From NCBI RefSeq assembly GCF_016405985.1, contig NZ_JAEFCF010000014.1, forward strand, positions 1-64,000: a stretch of DNA of 64,000 nucleotides, written 5' to 3'. Below are positions 63,200 to 64,000 of this stretch, in pieces. Made by a program: the position numbers and the translations under genes. A model generated the notes under the pieces. That model did no database searches, was not told the origin of the DNA, and saw only the letters and a list, made by a program, of their open reading frames with translations. This DNA is from Paracoccus sp. IB05. Its GTDB lineage: Bacteria > Pseudomonadota > Alphaproteobacteria > Rhodobacterales > Rhodobacteraceae. The first letter of the stretch is position 1, and each line of letters begins with the position of its first letter.

Positions 63200-64000
63200 A
63201 TGATGGCACTGGAACCGCTCAGAAAACTGATTGCCGGCAATATTCTGAAGATGACCGGCAGCGGTCAGATCCGGTTTGACGCGCCTTTGGGGGATCCCGG
63301 GCTCTTCGGACCGGACGCAGTCTGCTGGCGGGTCCATGCCGATTTCGTGCCGATGGTGGTGGGCGGCGTCTCGGCGCTGATGCTGCAGATGTTGCACCCG
63401 CTGGCGATTGCCGGGGTCTGGGACCATTCGAATTTCCGCGCTGACGTTCTGGGGCGGCTGGCGCGCACCTCCCAGTTTATCGCCGGCACCACCTATGCCG
63501 CGCGCGCCGAGGCCGAGGCGCTGATCGCGCGCGTCCGCCGCATCCATGACCGGGTCGCGGGCCAGGATGCCTCGGGACGCCCCTATCGCGCCTCGGATCC
63601 GGGTCTGCTGACCTGGGTGCATGTGGCGGAAGTGTCAGGCTTTCTCGCCGCACATCTGCGCTTTACCGAGCCGGATATGCCGGTGGCCGACCAGGACCGC
63701 TATTTCGCGGAAATGGCGCTGGTGGCGCGGATGCTGGGCGCGCGCGATGTGCCGGTGACGGCGGCCTCGGTGCAGGATTATCTGACCGGAATGGTGCCTC
63801 AGCTGCGCTTCGACGACCGCGTGGCCGAGGTTTTGCGGGTGATCTCGACCGCGCCGGTCAGACCTGCCGTGCTGGGGCTGTTTCGCAAAATGGTGACGCG
63901 GTCGGGATTCGAAATCCTGCCCGCTTCCATTCAGGCGCTTTACCCGGAGGGCGCGCGGCCCCGCTTTCCGGCGGCGCCGCAGCTCATTGGCATGGCGGCC
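63200..64000 (+). CDS. MpaB/latex-clearing-like oxygenase family protein (DUF2236), 3' partial
   Basis: 267 codons are visible from ATG 63200 (a second ATG follows directly) and the frame is still open at the right edge. DUF2236 hallmarks are VCWRVHADFVPMVVGGVSALMLQMLHPLAIAGVWDHS near the start (the HP-x-AGV-x-HS pattern) and LTWVHVAEVSGFLAAHLRF in the middle, with the histidine expected to bind haem. Members are thought to be haem-dependent oxygenases of unknown substrate. It is divergent from dut. Confidence 0.85.
   Translation, partial: MMALEPLRKLIAGNILKMTGSGQIRFDAPLGDPGLFGPDAVCWRVHADFVPMVVGGVSALMLQMLHPLAIAGVWDHSNFRADVLGRLARTSQFIAGTTYAARAEAEALIARVRRIHDRVAGQDASGRPYRASDPGLLTWVHVAEVSGFLAAHLRFTEPDMPVADQDRYFAEMALVARMLGARDVPVTAASVQDYLTGMVPQLRFDDRVAEVLRVISTAPVRPAVLGLFRKMVTRSGFEILPASIQALYPEGARPRFPAAPQLIGMAA

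Overview
The window looks like a chromosomal segment of a high-GC alphaproteobacterium of the Rhodobacteraceae/Paracoccaceae type. This is inferred from the strong GC bias, the short-form hisG with hisZ, the DUF1467 and DUF2125 genes, the Dsc-independent SoxYZ/flavocytochrome c genes, the purine-catabolism gene set and the ThiF/MoeB protein with N-terminal membrane segments. The species cannot be named from the sequence. Genes are tightly packed, with many TGATG/ATGA overlaps. No rRNA, CRISPR array, insertion sequence or phage block was seen. There is one tRNA, tRNA-Arg(CCU), with a lone, apparently shortened integrase beside it.

Layout. 1-5914: a partial dimethylsulfone-monooxygenase-like gene (sfnG) followed by a complete branched-chain-type ABC transporter (ATPase, two permeases, binding protein, second ATPase), suggesting uptake and oxidation of an organosulfur compound. 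6226-9015: aconitase B with its own terminator. 9317-11967: two tandem Kdo-transferase-like genes. 12138-16975: a sulfide/sulfane-sulfur module made of a monohaem cytochrome c, a flavocytochrome c sulfide dehydrogenase flavoprotein (FccB/SoxF), a YeeE/YedE transporter, a second FccB-like flavoprotein, SoxY and SoxZ. 17059-21377: a HIT protein, a GT14-type glycosyltransferase, a sulfotransferase and an unknown secreted protein.

21488-28971 and 37554-47164 together form a purine salvage and degradation region. The second block encodes an ABC importer of the BMP (purine nucleoside) class, translationally coupled to xanthine dehydrogenase xdhABC. The first block carries urate hydroxylase PuuD, hydroxyisourate hydrolase UraH, a PuuE-UraD fusion, ureidoglycine aminohydrolase AllE and ureidoglycolate lyase AllA, with a LysR regulator divergent from puuD. 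The allantoate-to-ureidoglycine step is not encoded here. Between the two blocks lie hisS-hisZ-hisG, slyX, an unknown secreted protein and dnaE.

47332-64000 is mixed housekeeping and accessory: aspS, a DUF1993 protein, an acetyltransferase, a receiver-domain protein, methylmalonyl-CoA epimerase with DUF1467, a nitroreductase, an alkylation-repair operon (ada, a 2OG-Fe(II) oxygenase, ogt), the integrase with tRNA-Arg, an M3 peptidase, a polar amino-acid ABC transporter, 5-formyl-THF cyclo-ligase, a MoeB/ThiF protein, dut, and a partial MpaB-family oxygenase running off the right end.

The most unusual structure is in the repeats. (1) A dispersed palindromic element, an AT-rich core followed by one or two GC hairpins, occurs between genes and also in frame inside both xdhA and xdhB; at allA it supplies the last codons and the stop. 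(2) A separate twin-palindrome element occurs after soxZ and again inside the nucleoside ABC operon. (3) In the sulfur module, the second flavoprotein has lost one of the two cysteines expected to form the redox disulfide, and SoxY ends in GGCGL instead of GGCGG.
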